This document shows positions 35,423 to 44,533 of a DNA stretch of 64,000 nucleotides, piece by piece. The notes beneath the pieces are model-generated. The model was not told the origin of the DNA, did no database searches, and worked only from the letters and a program-made list of their open reading frames with translations. The first letter of the stretch is position 1, and every line of letters begins with the position of its first letter. The stretch is taken from NCBI RefSeq assembly GCF_008642295.1, contig NZ_CP029190.1, positions 3,451,001 through 3,515,000 of the forward strand. Reading direction: 5' to 3'. The position numbers were made by a program, and so were the translations under genes. The DNA comes from Streptomyces venezuelae (GTDB lineage Bacteria > Actinomycetota > Actinomycetes > Streptomycetales > Streptomycetaceae).

Positions 35423-35488
35423 ACTCACCGGGCCGTCCGCCACGGTTCACCATCCGTTCACTCACGACCGTCGGCCGCTTCACCTGTT
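35423..35488 (+). promoter_or_regulatory. PHO box array of the pstS promoter
   Basis: Six in-phase 11-base units are seen. The core is GTTCACCATCC (35445-35455) followed directly by GTTCACTCACG (35456-35466). Outer units ACTCACCGGGC (35423) and CTTCACCTGTT (35478) keep the register, with two degenerate units between. The core matches the PhoP direct-repeat consensus GTTCACC. PhoR-PhoP should induce pstSCAB on phosphate starvation. Confidence 0.85.
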
Positions 35489-35623
35489 CTGCCTAATTTC
35501 GGCAGTGCACGGTGCGAGCCGCCGCGAGACGCGGACACTCCCCGGGCCCAACAGACGTAGTCCTCTTCGCACGCCGCCCCGATACAGAAAGCGGCCGGCG
35601 GCTCCTGGAAGGAACACCCGAAA

Positions 35624-36763
35624 GTGAAGCTTCAGCGCAAGAACATGCTTCGTGCCTCCGCCCTCGGGGCGCTCGTCGTGTCCGGCGCCCTGGTCCTCAC
35701 GGCGTGCGGCTCGGACGACAACACGAAGAACAACGGCTCGAACAGCGCCGCCCCCAGCGGTGCCGCGGCCGGCGACATCAAGTGTGACGGCGCCACCGGC
35801 AAGCTCCTCGCTTCGGGCTCCTCCGCCCAGAAGAACGCCGTGGACCTGTGGATCAAGAACTACATGGCCGCGTGCAAGGGCGTCGAGGTCAACTACAAGT
35901 CCTCCTCCTCCGGCGAGGGCATCGTCGCCTTCACCCAGGGCACCGTCGGCTTCGCCGGCTCGGACTCGGCGCTCAAGCCCGAGCAGGTCGAAGAGTCGAA
36001 GAAGATCTGCAAGGACGGCCAGGGCATCAACCTGCCGATGGTCGGCGGCCCGATCGCGCTCGGCTTCAACGTCCCCGGCGTGGACAAGCTGAACCTGGAC
36101 GCGGCCACCATCGCGAACATCTTCAACGACAAGATCAAGAAGTGGAACGACGAGGCCATCAAGAAGCTCAACCCCGGCGTTGAGCTGCCCGACCTCGCCA
36201 TCCAGGCCTTCCACCGCTCCGAGGACTCCGGCACCACCGAGAACCTCGCCAAGTACCTGAAGGCCACCGCCGGCGACGCCTGGCCGCACGAGGTCGCCAA
36301 GAAGTGGCCCGCCCAGGGCGGCCTCGGCGCCTCCGGCTCCTCCGGTGTCGCCTCCGCGGTGAAGCAGAACGCCGGCGCCATCGGCTACTTCGAGCTCTCC
36401 TACGCCTCCGCCCAGGGCATCAAGACGGTCGACCTGAACACCGGTGCCGCCGCCCCGGTCCCGGCGACCGCCGAGAACGCCTCCAAGGCCATCGCCGCCG
36501 CCAAGATCGCCGGCACCGGCAAGGACCTGGCCCTCAAGCTCGACTACACCACCAAGGCCGACGGCGCCTACCCGATCGTCCTGGTGACCTACGAGGTCGT
36601 CTGCGACAAGGGCAACAAGGCCGAGACCCTGCCCACCGTCAAGTCCTTCCTGAACTACACCGCCTCGGACGCGGGCCAGAAGGTCCTCTCGGAGAAGGGC
36701 TACGCCCCGATCCCGGCCGAGATCAACGCCAAGGTCCGCGAGGTCATCTCCTCGCTGTCCTAA
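35624..36763 (+). CDS. pstS: PstS, phosphate-binding lipoprotein of the Pst ABC transporter
   Basis: The 379-residue protein starts at GTG 35624. It has a lipoprotein signal with lipobox LTAC (Cys about 27), then a Ser/Asn/Ala linker and a phosphate-binding domain. SGSSAQKNAV and FAGSDSAL line the binding site, and HRSEDSGTTENL is characteristic. It captures inorganic phosphate outside the membrane. A strong hairpin after the stop (36778-36809) probably lets pstS mRNA outnumber pstCAB mRNA. Confidence 0.96.
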   Translation: MKLQRKNMLRASALGALVVSGALVLTACGSDDNTKNNGSNSAAPSGAAAGDIKCDGATGKLLASGSSAQKNAVDLWIKNYMAACKGVEVNYKSSSSGEGIVAFTQGTVGFAGSDSALKPEQVEESKKICKDGQGINLPMVGGPIALGFNVPGVDKLNLDAATIANIFNDKIKKWNDEAIKKLNPGVELPDLAIQAFHRSEDSGTTENLAKYLKATAGDAWPHEVAKKWPAQGGLGASGSSGVASAVKQNAGAIGYFELSYASAQGIKTVDLNTGAAAPVPATAENASKAIAAAKIAGTGKDLALKLDYTTKADGAYPIVLVTYEVVCDKGNKAETLPTVKSFLNYTASDAGQKVLSEKGYAPIPAEINAKVREVISSLS

Positions 36764-36777
36764 GTCACGCCCCTGCT

Positions 36778-36809
36778 GCCGGCTCCGCCCCACTCCGGGC
36801 GGAGCCGGC
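36778..36809 (+). terminator. Hairpin between pstS and pstC
   Basis: A perfect 13-base stem (36778-36790 with 36797-36809) with a 6-base loop lies 15 bases after the pstS stop. Being inside an operon and lacking a U-run, it may act as a partial terminator or a 3'-end stabiliser for pstS mRNA. Confidence 0.75.
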
Positions 36810-36892
36810 AACCGGGACCCTCCCCCTCCACCCGGGGGGATCCGGTGCACCGCCGCCAGGGGGCCCTTGCCCCCACACAGACCGGAAAGACA

Positions 36893-37885
36893 ATGGCTTC
36901 CACCACACCCACCCAGATAGACACGGCTCCGCCCGCTGTCCCCCAGAGCGGAAGGTCCACCGGCCGAGCCGGTGACAAGATCTTCGCCGGGCTCTCCAAG
37001 GGCTCCGGCATCCTGCTCCTGGTGATCATGGCGTCGATCGCCGTCTTCCTCACCTACCGGGCCACCATCGCGCTGTCGGAGAACGAGGGCAACTTCCTCA
37101 CCACCTTCGACTGGAACGCCTCGGCGACCCCCCCTGTCTTCGGCATCGCCGTCCTCCTCTTCGGCACCGTCGTCAGCTCGATCATCGCGATGGCCATCGC
37201 GGTTCCGATCGCTGTCGGCATCGCCCTGTTCATCTCGCACTACGCGCCCCGCAAGCTGGCCTCGCCGCTCGCGTACGTGGTCGACCTGCTGGCCGCCGTG
37301 CCCTCGATCGTCTACGGCATCTGGGGCGCCCTCTTCCTGGTCCCGCAGCTCAACGGCCTCAACCTGTGGCTGGACGAGTACCTGGGCTGGACGTACGTGT
37401 TCGACAAGACCCAGGTCGGCGTCGCACGCTCGCTCTTCACCGTCGGCATCCTGCTCGCGATCATGATCCTGCCGATCGTGACCAGCGTCAGCCGCGAGGT
37501 CTTCCTCCAGGTCCCGCGCATGAACGAGGAGGCCGCCCTGGCCCTCGGCGCGACCCGGTGGGAGGTCATCCGGATGTCCGTACTGCCCTTCGGCCGCTCC
37601 GGCGTCATCTCCGCCTCGATGCTCGGCCTCGGCCGCGCCCTCGGCGAGACCATGGCCGTGGCGACCGTCCTCTCCCCGAGCTTCCTCATCTCGGGTCACC
37701 TGCTGGATCCGGGTGGCGGCACGTTCGCCCAGAACATCGCCGCGAAGTTCGACGAGGCCAACGAGTTCGGCCGGGACGCGCTGATCGCGTCCGGTCTGGT
37801 CCTCTTCCTGCTCACCCTGCTGGTCAACGGTGCGGCTCGCCTGATCATCGCGCGCCGCAAGGAGTTCTCGGGGGCGAACGCCTGA
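36893..37885 (+). CDS. pstC: PstC, phosphate ABC transporter permease
   Basis: From ATG 36893 the product is 330 residues with six membrane helices. The permease loop EEAALALGATRWEVIRMSVLPFG touches the ATPase. The longer frame starting at 36845 would add 16 residues and runs back towards the hairpin, so the ATG with GGAAAGA upstream was chosen. It forms the membrane channel together with PstA. Confidence 0.95.
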   Translation: MASTTPTQIDTAPPAVPQSGRSTGRAGDKIFAGLSKGSGILLLVIMASIAVFLTYRATIALSENEGNFLTTFDWNASATPPVFGIAVLLFGTVVSSIIAMAIAVPIAVGIALFISHYAPRKLASPLAYVVDLLAAVPSIVYGIWGALFLVPQLNGLNLWLDEYLGWTYVFDKTQVGVARSLFTVGILLAIMILPIVTSVSREVFLQVPRMNEEAALALGATRWEVIRMSVLPFGRSGVISASMLGLGRALGETMAVATVLSPSFLISGHLLDPGGGTFAQNIAAKFDEANEFGRDALIASGLVLFLLTLLVNGAARLIIARRKEFSGANA

Positions 37886-38958
37886 TGAGCCACGCACTTC
37901 AGGACCCGAGCCCCCTGCGGGGCCGCTCCTCCGACAGCCTCACCCGCGGCGGCCTCCCCCGCTGGGCGCCGGCCGGGATCGCCGTCCTCTCCCTCGCCCT
38001 GGGCGCGGGCATCGGCGCCGCCGCCGGCCTGGACAGCAAGGTCCAGTGGGGCCTGATCGCCGCCGCCCTGTTCGTGATCATCACGTACACCTCCAGCTCG
38101 GTGATCGAGAACCGGCGCCAGGCCAAGGACCGGGTCGCGACCTCCGTCGTCTGGGTCTGCTTCGTGCTCGCCGTGGTCCCGCTGCTCTCGCTGATCTGGG
38201 TCACCATCAGCCGCGGCATCAAGGCCCTCACGCCCGAGTTCCTCAGCCACTCGATGAACGGCATCACCGCCTACGACGAGGGCGGCGGCGTCTACCACGC
38301 GCTGCTCGGCACCATCGAGCAGGTGGCCCTGGCCACCCTGATCGCCGCGCCGATCGGCCTGCTGACCGCCGTCTACCTGGTCGAGTACGGCCGGGGCACC
38401 CTCGCCAAGGCCGTCACCTTCTTCGTCGACGTCATGACCGGCATCCCGTCGATCGTCGCGGGTCTGTTCATCCTCACGACCTGGAACCTGGCGCTCGGCT
38501 TCGGCCCCTCCGGCTTCGCCGGCGCGATGGCCCTGTCGATCCTGATGATGCCCGTGGTGGTCCGCTCCACCGAGGAGATGCTCAAGCTCGTCCCGAACGA
38601 GCTGCGCGAGGCATCGCTGGCCCTCGGTGTGCCGAAGTGGCGCACGATCCTGAAGGTGGTCCTCCCCACCGCCATCGGCGGCATCTCGACCGGCGTCATG
38701 CTGGCCGTGGCCCGTATCGCCGGTGAGACCGCGCCGATCATGCTGCTGGTCTTCGGTGCCCAGCTGATCAACGGCAACCCCTTCGAAGGCGCGCAGTCCT
38801 CGCTCCCGCTGTACATCTGGGAGCAGTACAAGGTCGGCAGTGAAGCCTCCTACGACCGGGCCTGGGCCGCTGCCCTCGTCCTGATCGCCTTCGTCATGAT
38901 CCTCAATCTGGTGGCCCGCGGCATCGCCCGCTGGAAGGCCCCGAAGACCGGCCGCTGA
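37885..38958 (+). CDS. pstA: PstA, phosphate ABC transporter permease
   Basis: The 357-residue protein has two additional N-terminal helices (about 28-48 and 54-70) and the usual permease core with [23 protein letters not shown]. Its ATG shares one base with the pstC stop (TGATG), showing tight coupling. The N-terminal extension is typical of actinobacterial PstA. Confidence 0.94.
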   Translation: MSHALQDPSPLRGRSSDSLTRGGLPRWAPAGIAVLSLALGAGIGAAAGLDSKVQWGLIAAALFVIITYTSSSVIENRRQAKDRVATSVVWVCFVLAVVPLLSLIWVTISRGIKALTPEFLSHSMNGITAYDEGGGVYHALLGTIEQVALATLIAAPIGLLTAVYLVEYGRGTLAKAVTFFVDVMTGIPSIVAGLFILTTWNLALGFGPSGFAGAMALSILMMPVVVRSTEEMLKLVPNELREASLALGVPKWRTILKVVLPTAIGGISTGVMLAVARIAGETAPIMLLVFGAQLINGNPFEGAQSSLPLYIWEQYKVGSEASYDRAWAAALVLIAFVMILNLVARGIARWKAPKTGR

Positions 38959-38984
38959 GGCCACCGAAAAGAGCAGTGATTCTC

Positions 38985-39761
38985 ATGGCCAAGCGCATCG
39001 ACGTCTCCGGTCTCTCCGCCTTCTACGGCGCCCACAAGGCCATCGACGACATCTCGATGACCGTGGAGCCCCGCTCCGTGACCGCCTTCATCGGCCCGTC
39101 CGGCTGCGGCAAGTCCACCTTCCTCCGCACCCTCAACCGCATGCACGAGGTCACCCCCGGCGGCCGTGTCGAGGGCAAGGTCCTCCTGGACGACGAAAAC
39201 CTGTACGGCGCGGGCGTCGACCCGGTCGCGGTCCGCCGTACGGTCGGCATGGTCTTCCAGCGCCCGAACCCCTTCCCCACCATGTCGATCTTCGACAACG
39301 TGGCGGCGGGTCTGCGGCTGAACGGCAAGTTCAAGAAGAGCGAGCTCGAGACGATCGTCGAGAAGTCGCTCAAGGGCGCGAACCTCTGGAACGAGGTCAA
39401 GGACCGCCTGAACAAGCCCGGCTCCGGCCTCTCCGGCGGCCAGCAGCAGCGTCTGTGCATCGCCCGCGCGATTGCGGTCGAGCCGCAGGTGCTGCTGATG
39501 GACGAGCCCTGCTCGGCTCTGGACCCGATCTCCACCCTCGCCATCGAGGACCTGATCGGCGAGCTGAAGGAGCGCTTCACGATCGTCATCGTGACGCACA
39601 ACATGCAGCAGGCGGCCCGTGTCTCCGACCGCACCGCGTTCTTCAACCTCGCGGCGGTCGGCCAGCCCGGCAAGCTGATCGAGATCGACGACACGGAGCG
39701 GATCTTCTCGAACCCGTCCATGCAGGCCACCGAGGACTACATCTCGGGCCGCTTCGGATAA
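38985..39761 (+). CDS. pstB: PstB, phosphate ABC transporter ATPase
   Basis: The 258-residue ATPase has Walker A GPSGCGKS (about 37-44), the signature LSGGQQQR, Walker [14 protein letters not shown] and a switch histidine in VTHNMQQA. It powers phosphate uptake through PstCA. A GTG nine bases upstream (38976) is an alternative start. No phoU gene follows the operon in this window; a terminator does. Confidence 0.96.
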   Translation: MAKRIDVSGLSAFYGAHKAIDDISMTVEPRSVTAFIGPSGCGKSTFLRTLNRMHEVTPGGRVEGKVLLDDENLYGAGVDPVAVRRTVGMVFQRPNPFPTMSIFDNVAAGLRLNGKFKKSELETIVEKSLKGANLWNEVKDRLNKPGSGLSGGQQQRLCIARAIAVEPQVLLMDEPCSALDPISTLAIEDLIGELKERFTIVIVTHNMQQAARVSDRTAFFNLAAVGQPGKLIEIDDTERIFSNPSMQATEDYISGRFG

Positions 39762-39816
39762 CCCCGATACGTCCTGCGGTGCTGCATGGCGGTGCCACCG
39801 CAGGCGAAAGAAAAAC

Positions 39817-39857
39817 GGCCGGCTCCCCCTGGGTGGGGGGAGCCGGCCTCCTTCTTT
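39817..39857 (+). terminator. Intrinsic terminator of the pst operon
   Basis: GGCCGGCTCCCCC (39817-39829) pairs with GGGGGAGCCGGCC (39836-39848), 6-base loop, followed by the pyrimidine-rich TCCTTCTTT. The stem lies 56 bases after the pstB stop. Confidence 0.88.
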
Positions 39858-39860
39858 CCC

Positions 39861-39896
39861 GGGCCACCCGGGCCACCCGGGCCACCCGGGCCACCC
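39861..39896. repeat. Tandem repeat of GGGCCACCC, four copies
   Basis: Four exact 9-base units follow each other directly after the pst terminator, flanked by CCC and GGG. It leads into the longer palindrome array. Confidence 0.9.
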
Positions 39897-40860
39897 GGGC
39901 CGGGCGGATGGGGCGCAGCCCCGCGGCCCCGGGCACAGCCCGGCAAGGCCCCGGGGCGCAGCCCCGAGAAGGCGGGCGCGCCCCGGTACGGGGCCGGAGC
40001 GCAGCCCGGCGGGGGTTTGGGGCGCAGCCCCGCACGGCCGGGCGCAGCCCGGCAAAGGCTTGGGGCGCAGCCCCGGGAAGGCGGGCGCGCCCCGGTACGG
40101 GGCCGGGGCGCAACCCCGCTGCCGGCCTTGGGCCGGCCCCACGTGGCCCGGCGCAGCCGGGCAAGGGTTTGGGGCGGAGCCCCGGGACTGGGGCGCAGCC
40201 CCGTTGCCGGGCATGTGCGGACCCATGTTGCCCGGCGCAACCGGGCCCCGGGCGCAGCCCGGCAGGGCCCCGGGGCGCAGCCCCGAGAAGGCGGGCGCAG
40301 CCCGGCAGGGGCCAGACAGCCGACGTCGGGGCGGAGCCCCACGAAACCCGGGCGCAGCCCGGGAGAGGTCCGGGGCGCAGCCCCACAAACCCGGGCGCAG
40401 CCCCCGCGAACCGGGGCGCAACCCGGTACGGGCCCGGGGCGGAGCCCCGCGAACCCGGGTGCAGCCCGGCGGGGTTTGGGGCACAGCCGCAAACCCGGGC
40501 CGCAGCCGGTCAGGAACCCGGGGCACAGCCCCCGCGAACCGGGGCGCAGCCCGGCACGGGGCCGGGGCACGGCCCGGCGCAACCCCGCAAACCCGGGCGC
40601 AGCCCGGCAGGGGTCCGGAGCACAGCCCCGCGGAGCCGTGGCACAGCCCGGGGCGGAGCCGGGGCATGGCCTGACGGAGCCCCACGAACCCGGGCGCAAC
40701 CCGGTACGGGCCCGGGGCGGAGCCCCGCGGAAGCGGGCACAGGCCGCTACGGGGCCGGGGCACAGCCCCCGCGAACCGGGGCGGGGCCGGGGCACGGCGC
40801 GGTGCCGGGTCGGGGTGGAGCCCCGCGGAGGCGGGCCGGGCGGGGGTGTGGCGGCTCGGC
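39897..40860. repeat. Array of about 34 GGGGCGCAGCCCC-like palindromes
   Basis: About 960 bases consist almost entirely of short imperfect palindromes. Two interleaved classes occur: GGGGCGCAGCCCC (sometimes GGGGCGGAGCCCC) and CGGGCGCAGCCCG. Joining words such as CGAACC, AAGGCGGGCG and GGGGTTTGG recur. I counted about 34 units by eye. Reading frames stay open on both strands, but they translate to Pro/Gly/Ala/Arg repeats without natural codon bias, so they are spurious. The array fills the gap between the convergent pstB and pit genes. Confidence 0.88.
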
Positions 40861-40863
40861 GCT

Positions 40864-41862
40864 TTAGCCGAAGGCCAGGTTGACTACCCAGAAGCTCAGC
40901 GCCGCCACCATCGCCGCCGCCGGCATCGTGATGAACCAGCCCATGATGATGTTCTTCGCCACGCCCCAGCGCACCGCGTTGATCCGCTTCGTCGCGCCCA
41001 CGCCCATGATCGCCGAGGTGATCACATGCGTGGTCGAGATCGGCGCGTGGAACAGGAACGCCGAGCCGAACATGATCGACGCACCCGTGGTCTCCGCCGC
41101 GAAACCCTGCGGCGGGTCCAGCTCGATGATCTTCCGGCCCAGGGTCCGCATGATGCGCCAGCCACCCGCGTACGTACCCAGCGACAGCATCACCGCACAG
41201 GCGATCTTGACCCACACCGGAATCGGCGCGCCCGAGTCCTCGACATCCGCGATGACCAGCGCCATCACCACGATGCCCATCGTCTTCTGCGCATCCTGCA
41301 GACCGTGCCCGAGCGCCATCGCCGCCGCCGACGCCGTCTGCGCGATCCGGAAGCCGCGCTTGGCCTTGTGCGGGTTGGTCCGGCGGAACATCCACAGGAT
41401 CACGACCATCACCAGGTAGCCGACGATCAGGCCGACCACCGGCGAGACGAACATCGGGATGACGACCTTGTCGACCACCCCGGACCAGATGACCTCCGTG
41501 CCACCCGCCAGCGCCGCTCCCACCATGCCGCCGAACAGCGCGTGGGAGGACGAGGACGGCAGGCCGAAGTACCAGGTGATCAGGTTCCAGACGATCGCGC
41601 CGACCAGCGCCGCGAACAGGATCCACATGCCCGTGGCGCCGTGCGGCGTCTCGATCAGGCCTTCACTGACCGTTTTCGCGACCCCGCTGCCCAGGAAGGC
41701 ACCGGCGAGGTTCATCACCGCGGCCATGGCCAGCGCCGCCCGCGGGGTCAGCGCCCGCGTCGACACCGACGTGGCGATGGCGTTCGCGGAGTCGTGGAAA
41801 CCGTTGGTGTAGGTGAAGCCGAGCGCGACGCCGATGGTCACGACCAGCGCAAAGGTGTCCAC
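40864..41862 (-). CDS. pit: Pit-family low-affinity phosphate transporter
   Basis: The 332-residue membrane protein shows the Pit/PiT duplicated signatures: GFTYTNGFHDSANAIAT near the N-terminus and GSAFLFHAPISTTHV in the second half, plus LPSSSSHALFGG. About ten helices are seen. It takes up metal-phosphate with protons. Translation starts at GTG 41862, five bases after the DUF47 gene stop, so the two are coupled. Confidence 0.94.
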   Translation of the reverse strand: MDTFALVVTIGVALGFTYTNGFHDSANAIATSVSTRALTPRAALAMAAVMNLAGAFLGSGVAKTVSEGLIETPHGATGMWILFAALVGAIVWNLITWYFGLPSSSSHALFGGMVGAALAGGTEVIWSGVVDKVVIPMFVSPVVGLIVGYLVMVVILWMFRRTNPHKAKRGFRIAQTASAAAMALGHGLQDAQKTMGIVVMALVIADVEDSGAPIPVWVKIACAVMLSLGTYAGGWRIMRTLGRKIIELDPPQGFAAETTGASIMFGSAFLFHAPISTTHVITSAIMGVGATKRINAVRWGVAKNIIMGWFITMPAAAMVAALSFWVVNLAFG

Positions 41863-41867
41863 GTGGT

Positions 41868-42488
41868 TCAGGACTCCTTGACCGCGATGGTCTCCACCGT
41901 GTTCGCCACGTGCTCAAAGGCGTCGGCCGCCTCCTCGAGCACGTCCACGATCTGCTTGAGCTTCAGGACCTCGATGGCGTCGTACTTGCCGTTGAAGAGG
42001 TGCGCGAGCAGCTTGCGGTGGATCTGGTCGGCCTGGTTCTCGAGCCGGTTGACCTCGATCCAGTACTCGGTGAGGTTGTCCATGGTCCGCAGGTGCGGCA
42101 TCGCCTCCGCGGTCAGCTCGGCCGCCCGGGCCAGCACCTCGATCTGCTGCTCGACGCCCTTGGGGAGCTCCTCCACGTTGTAGAGGACGACCAGGTCGAC
42201 GGCCTCCTCCATGAAGTCCATGATGTCGTCGAGGGAGGACGCGAGAGAGTAGATGTCCTCACGGTCGAACGGCGTGATGAAGGAGGAGTTCAGCTGGTGG
42301 AAGATCGCGTGGGTCGCGTCGTCCCCCGCGTGCTCCGCCGCCCGCATCCGTTCCGCGATCTCGGCCCGTGCGGACGAGTCCGCCCCGAGCAGTTCCATCA
42401 GGAGCTTGGAGCCCGTGACGATGTTGTCCGCGGATGCGGCAAACATGTCGTAGAAGCTCGTCTCCCTGGGGGTCAGACGAAATCGCAC
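41868..42488 (-). CDS. DUF47 (PhoU-like) Pit accessory protein
   Basis: The 206-residue all-helical protein has two PhoU-like acidic metal-binding motifs (ERMRAAEHAGDDATH, about 46-60, and RLENQADQIHR, about 153-163). DUF47 proteins regularly accompany Pit transporters and are thought to regulate them. The start is GTG 42488. It may take over part of the role of PhoU, which is absent from the pst operon here. Confidence 0.92.
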   Translation of the reverse strand: MRFRLTPRETSFYDMFAASADNIVTGSKLLMELLGADSSARAEIAERMRAAEHAGDDATHAIFHQLNSSFITPFDREDIYSLASSLDDIMDFMEEAVDLVVLYNVEELPKGVEQQIEVLARAAELTAEAMPHLRTMDNLTEYWIEVNRLENQADQIHRKLLAHLFNGKYDAIEVLKLKQIVDVLEEAADAFEHVANTVETIAVKES

Positions 42489-42643
42489 GTGAGGTCCTCG
42501 GGGTGCATTGGATTCGGTCAGGCTGATGCTAGGCGCATCCTCCGGCCACGGCTAACCGGCTGTTCCGGCGGTTCCCCAGTGTCCTCCATCAGGCAGAGTG
42601 AGGGGCACGGGCCCCATGCCCCCACGGGCGAAGCCCGGTATCC

Positions 42644-42662
42644 TATACCCATGAGGGGTATA
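42644..42662. promoter_or_regulatory. CsoR operator
   Basis: TATACCC-ATGAG-GGGTATA is a perfect 7-base inverted repeat that matches the known Streptomyces CsoR core TACCC-N5-GGGTA. It lies 57 bases upstream of csoR, which fits autoregulation by copper. Confidence 0.85.
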
Positions 42663-42718
42663 TCGCGCAGGTATGCCCCGCGATATGCCCCCCTCATCAG
42701 CGGACCACGGGAGGACGC

Positions 42719-43030
42719 ATGACGACCACCGAGACCGAGCCCGCCGGCGTCCACGGCTATCACCACCGGAAGGACGAGCACCTCAAGCGGCTCCGCCGGA
42801 TCGAGGGCCAGATCCGTGGCCTCCAGCGGCTCGTCGACGAGGACGTCTACTGCATCGACATACTCACCCAGGTCTCCGCCAGTACGAAGGCCCTGCAGTC
42901 CTTCGCCCTGCAGTTGCTGGAGGAGCACCTGCGGCACTGCGTCGCCGATGCGGCGGTCAAGGGCGGCGAGGAGATCGACGCCAAGGTGGAAGAGGCCACC
43001 AAGGCCATCGCCCGCCTGCTGCGGACCTGA
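42719..43030 (+). CDS. csoR: CsoR-type copper-sensing repressor
   Basis: The 103-residue four-helix protein has Cys45, His70 and Cys74, with the 25- and 4-residue spacing of the Cu(I) ligand set in CsoR. EHLKRLRRIEGQIRGLQRLV is the conserved DNA-contacting helix. It represses copper-export genes until Cu(I) binds. No copA or copZ gene is adjacent, so the regulon lies elsewhere. The autoregulatory operator is present upstream. Confidence 0.93.
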   Translation: MTTTETEPAGVHGYHHRKDEHLKRLRRIEGQIRGLQRLVDEDVYCIDILTQVSASTKALQSFALQLLEEHLRHCVADAAVKGGEEIDAKVEEATKAIARLLRT

Positions 43031-43073
43031 CCCTCCGGACCCTCCGGGCCCTCCGGGGGCTGGGGGCGGCGGG

Positions 43074-43229
43074 CTACCCCCAGCCGATGCCGAGCAGAAC
43101 CTCATCGATCCGGTCCTGGCTGAGCCGGTCCTCCAGCGCCGCGGAGGCCGCGATGATCAGTTCTCCGCACAGCTCGATCTCGGCGAGCGCCACGTGGTCC
43201 TGCATCAGCGCACTGCCTGCGGGAGTCAC
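43074..43229 (-). CDS. Small conserved helical protein, unknown function
   Basis: A 51-residue product is read from GTG 43229, eight bases after AGAGAGG. A GTG at 43238 gives three more residues but sits on the ribosome binding site. The sequence begins MTPAGSALMQDHVALAEIEL and continues CGELIIAASAALEDRLS, a short amphipathic helix pair. I recall similar short proteins in other Streptomyces, but no function. Its composition is natural, unlike overlapping frames. Confidence 0.62.
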   Translation of the reverse strand: MTPAGSALMQDHVALAEIELCGELIIAASAALEDRLSQDRIDEVLLGIGWG

Positions 43230-43347
43230 GCGTGTCACCTCTCTCTGCCCGAGTGCACTGCCGAACCGGCTTCTCAGCGTAGGGAGGCCACGACTCCGCG
43301 CGCATGACACGGATGGACCATTTCCGGAAACCCGGCCGTGGCCAGAA

Positions 43348-44151
43348 CTAGTCGGCGATCTTCCCGGCGTAGATGTCCTCGCTCGCCGGCAGCACCACCT
43401 TGACCGGGGTACCGAACCCGTACAGCAGCGTGGTGGAGGACACATCGATCACGCCGTTGTTGACGTAGCTGAACCGGTGGCGGACCTTCCGGAGCCGCCC
43501 GTCCTCGTCCAGGTACGCGTCGAAGGGCACCGTGTCCTTGCTGAACCCTTTCGCCGCGGCCTCCAGTGCCCCCCGCAGCTGCGGTGACGCGGCGCGCGCG
43601 GCCCGGCCGATGTCGGTGGTCCCGCGGTAGTGCCGCACCTTGGTGCCCGACAGCTCGGTCTCGCCCACGTACGTGATCTGGTCCGCGGCCCGCAGCAGCT
43701 CGGCCGCGGCCAGTGGGTCGGTGGCCCCGCCGGTGACCAGGTTCCCGTCCGCGAGGGCGGTGGTGTCCACCCGCACCCATTTGTCGGCCGGCACCCCCGC
43801 TCCCCGGTTCTTCATGTAGAGGGCGCCGGGGGCGAGCAGTTCGGTGATCGGCCGGTGTCCCGGCTTCCCGGTGACATCCGCGGGCAGCATCACCAGCAGC
43901 TGTCCCATCTGCCGCCGGAAGTCCACCCCGCCCTCGCCCCGGATGGTGACCCGGGTCCCGCCCGTGGCCATCTCCATCGCCGTCCGCGCCCGGGCGCTGC
44001 CGGTCCGGGCCAGTACGTCCGCGGCCCCGCGCACCGCGGCCGTCCCGTCGGCGGGCTGCGGATCGTCCGTCCCGCACCCGGACGCCGTCACCAGGGCCGC
44101 CAGTACGGCCAGGGACGCCGTGGATCCACGCCTGTGCCGGTGCACCACCAT
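43348..44151 (-). CDS. Putative lipoprotein (LppX/LprG-like fold)
   Basis: The 267-residue protein begins MVVHRHRRGSTASLAVLAAL and has a lipobox ASGC (Cys about 26). The mature part has ADVLARTGSARARTAMEMA, then beta strands and SYVNNGVIDVSSTTLLYGFG. The layout resembles LolA/LppX-type lipoproteins that bind lipid. It is exported and anchored to the outer face of the membrane; the ligand is unknown. Confidence 0.8.
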   Translation of the reverse strand: MVVHRHRRGSTASLAVLAALVTASGCGTDDPQPADGTAAVRGAADVLARTGSARARTAMEMATGGTRVTIRGEGGVDFRRQMGQLLVMLPADVTGKPGHRPITELLAPGALYMKNRGAGVPADKWVRVDTTALADGNLVTGGATDPLAAAELLRAADQITYVGETELSGTKVRHYRGTTDIGRAARAASPQLRGALEAAAKGFSKDTVPFDAYLDEDGRLRKVRHRFSYVNNGVIDVSSTTLLYGFGTPVKVVLPASEDIYAGKIAD

Positions 44152-44272
44152 CGCCTGCCAACCCCCAACGCATGAACGCTGTCCGCCCGGGCCCCCACCC
44201 GTTCCGCTTAACGAGGGCTGGGGAAGGCCGTCACGGCCGCCGGGAGGACATGCATCACATCGGGAACTCGGC

Positions 44273-44530
44273 ATGGAGCAGGGGAACCGGTTGGCAGCCC
44301 GGTACCGTGGAGTTGTGGACTTGCACACCCAAGCGCAACCCGCCCTTCCGCTTGCGGCCGTACCGACCTCCCGGGTCCAGGCGGTCCCCCATCCGACCGA
44401 GACCGTCGAACAAGGCTCGTTCACCCTGGCCCGGTGTGGCTGCGGCTGGCGCGGTCCGGCCCGGCGCTCCCGGGACAAGGCCCGCGAGGACGCCGCCGGG
44501 CACCCGGCAGCGGCCGACCCGGACCAGTAG
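44273..44530 (+). CDS. Small Arg/Cys-containing conserved protein
   Basis: From ATG 44273 the product is 85 residues. It starts MEQGNRLAARYRGVVDLHTQ and later has FTLARCGCGWRGPARRSRDKAREDA, a Cys-x-Cys-x-Trp segment that could bind metal or nucleic acid. A GTG at 44315 (VDLHTQ) is an alternative start, giving 71 residues. It converges with the PAP2 gene, stop to stop three bases apart. No function is known to me. Confidence 0.62.
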   Translation: MEQGNRLAARYRGVVDLHTQAQPALPLAAVPTSRVQAVPHPTETVEQGSFTLARCGCGWRGPARRSRDKAREDAAGHPAAADPDQ

Positions 44531-44533
44531 GCC

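Larger units (their letters stand above)
35246..35623. other. Regulatory region between the CHAD gene and pstS
   Basis: These 378 bases carry a terminator for the ppk-CHAD operon (35287-35320), a PHO-box array (35423-35488), a possible -10 at 35493-35498 (CTAATT) and a leader of about 120 bases. The ribosome binding site GGAAGGA lies near 35607. No gene is seen. Confidence 0.7.

Noticed and set aside
35480..37897. 805-residue open frame antisense to pstS and pstC
   Set aside because: It mirrors well-identified pst genes and has no recognisable domain.
39861..39896. Possible CRISPR-like repeats
   Set aside because: Units are 9 bases long, directly joined and without spacers; no cas gene is near.
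39786..40883. Long open reading frames on both strands in the palindrome array
   Set aside because: The translations are Pro/Gly/Ala/Arg repeats, codon bias is absent and frames stay open merely because the repeat unit lacks stop codons.
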